Below are positions 4,952 through 5,039 of a stretch of 5,039 bases of DNA, one piece after another. Made by a program: the position numbers and the translations under genes. Location of the stretch: contig CABSBA010000133.1 in assembly GCA_902475825.1 (NCBI GenBank), forward strand, positions 1 through 5,039, in the 5' to 3' direction. A model generated the notes under the pieces. It saw nothing but the letters and a program-made list of their open reading frames with translations. It was not told where the DNA came from and did no database searches. Position 1 is the stretch's first letter, and each line of letters opens with the position of its first letter. This DNA comes from an uncultured Collinsella sp. (lineage in GTDB: Bacteria > Actinomycetota > Coriobacteriia > Coriobacteriales > Coriobacteriaceae).

Positions 4952-5039
4952 TAGTCGACGCTGCAAACGACCCAGAGCGGCAATCTGACGTTCAATCGTC
5001 GCCGTGTCCGGCGTACGCGCGTGGGACATGGCCCTGCGC
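4925..5039 (-). CDS. Probable C-terminal end of an unidentified convergent gene
   Basis: Reading leftward from the window edge, 37 complete codons run open to a TAA at 4927-4925. The peptide ends in ERQIAALGRLQRRLVTRFGKTA, which is basic and amphipathic and looks like a natural helical C-terminus. Codons are GC-rich like the neighbours. An in-frame ATG at 5029-5027 has no well-spaced Shine-Dalgarno sequence, so the gene most likely starts outside the window. The last eight codons and the stop lie within the hairpin. I do not recognise a family from this fragment. The alternative is non-coding spacer that happens to be open. Confidence 0.45.
   Translation of the reverse strand, partial: RRAMSHARTPDTATIERQIAALGRLQRRLVTRFGKTA

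Noticed and set aside
1..5039. Mobile elements, CRISPR arrays, tRNA or rRNA genes
   Set aside because: No direct-repeat arrays, transposase motifs, terminal inverted repeats or tRNA/rRNA-like segments were seen; the window is a conserved metabolic locus.

Overview
This 5-kb window is GC-rich bacterial chromosome carrying most of a diaminopimelate (DAP)/lysine biosynthesis locus. The GC-rich codon usage, a TTG start, the acetylase-type (DapH) branch of the pathway and a lysine riboswitch suggest a gut actinobacterium of the Coriobacteriia (Collinsella-like). That placement is an inference from gene style, not from a marker gene.

Layout: (1) 1-740, minus strand: N-terminal 246 residues of an M20 family metallo-amidohydrolase. 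It is cut by the window edge and is a candidate N-acetyl-DAP deacetylase. (2) 741-892: AT-rich divergent intergenic region with a tentative plus-strand promoter and an inverted repeat. (3) 893-1049: a lysine riboswitch (L box) aptamer whose five helices can all be paired by eye, followed at about 1041-1110 by a platform that can hide the ribosome binding site of the first gene. (4) 1121-3430: one uninterrupted reading frame of 769 codons encoding a DAP decarboxylase (LysA) joined in frame to a dihydrodipicolinate synthase (DapA). A strong Shine-Dalgarno sequence and ATG at the junction could also give free DapA. (5) 3423-4163: dapB, TTG start overlapping the end of dapA by 8 nt. (6) 4203-4922: dapH, tetrahydrodipicolinate N-acetyltransferase. 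(7) 4924-4951: perfect 12-bp hairpin closing the operon. (8) 4925-5039, minus strand: probable C-terminal end of a convergent, unidentified gene.

The plus-strand genes read as one operon. DapA condenses pyruvate with aspartate semialdehyde, DapB reduces the product to tetrahydrodipicolinate, DapH N-acetylates it, and LysA decarboxylates meso-DAP to lysine. The N-acetyl-DAP aminotransferase and DAP epimerase (DapF) are not in the window. The divergent M20 enzyme may supply the deacetylation step. Lysine would repress the operon through the riboswitch, apparently at translation since no intrinsic terminator is seen before lysA. The DapA has lost residues used for lysine feedback in the E. coli enzyme, which fits control at the RNA level.

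The most unusual features are the in-frame LysA-DapA fusion, which joins the last and first enzymes of the pathway and has an apparently functional internal start, and the competing CGCTAT segments around the riboswitch expression platform.
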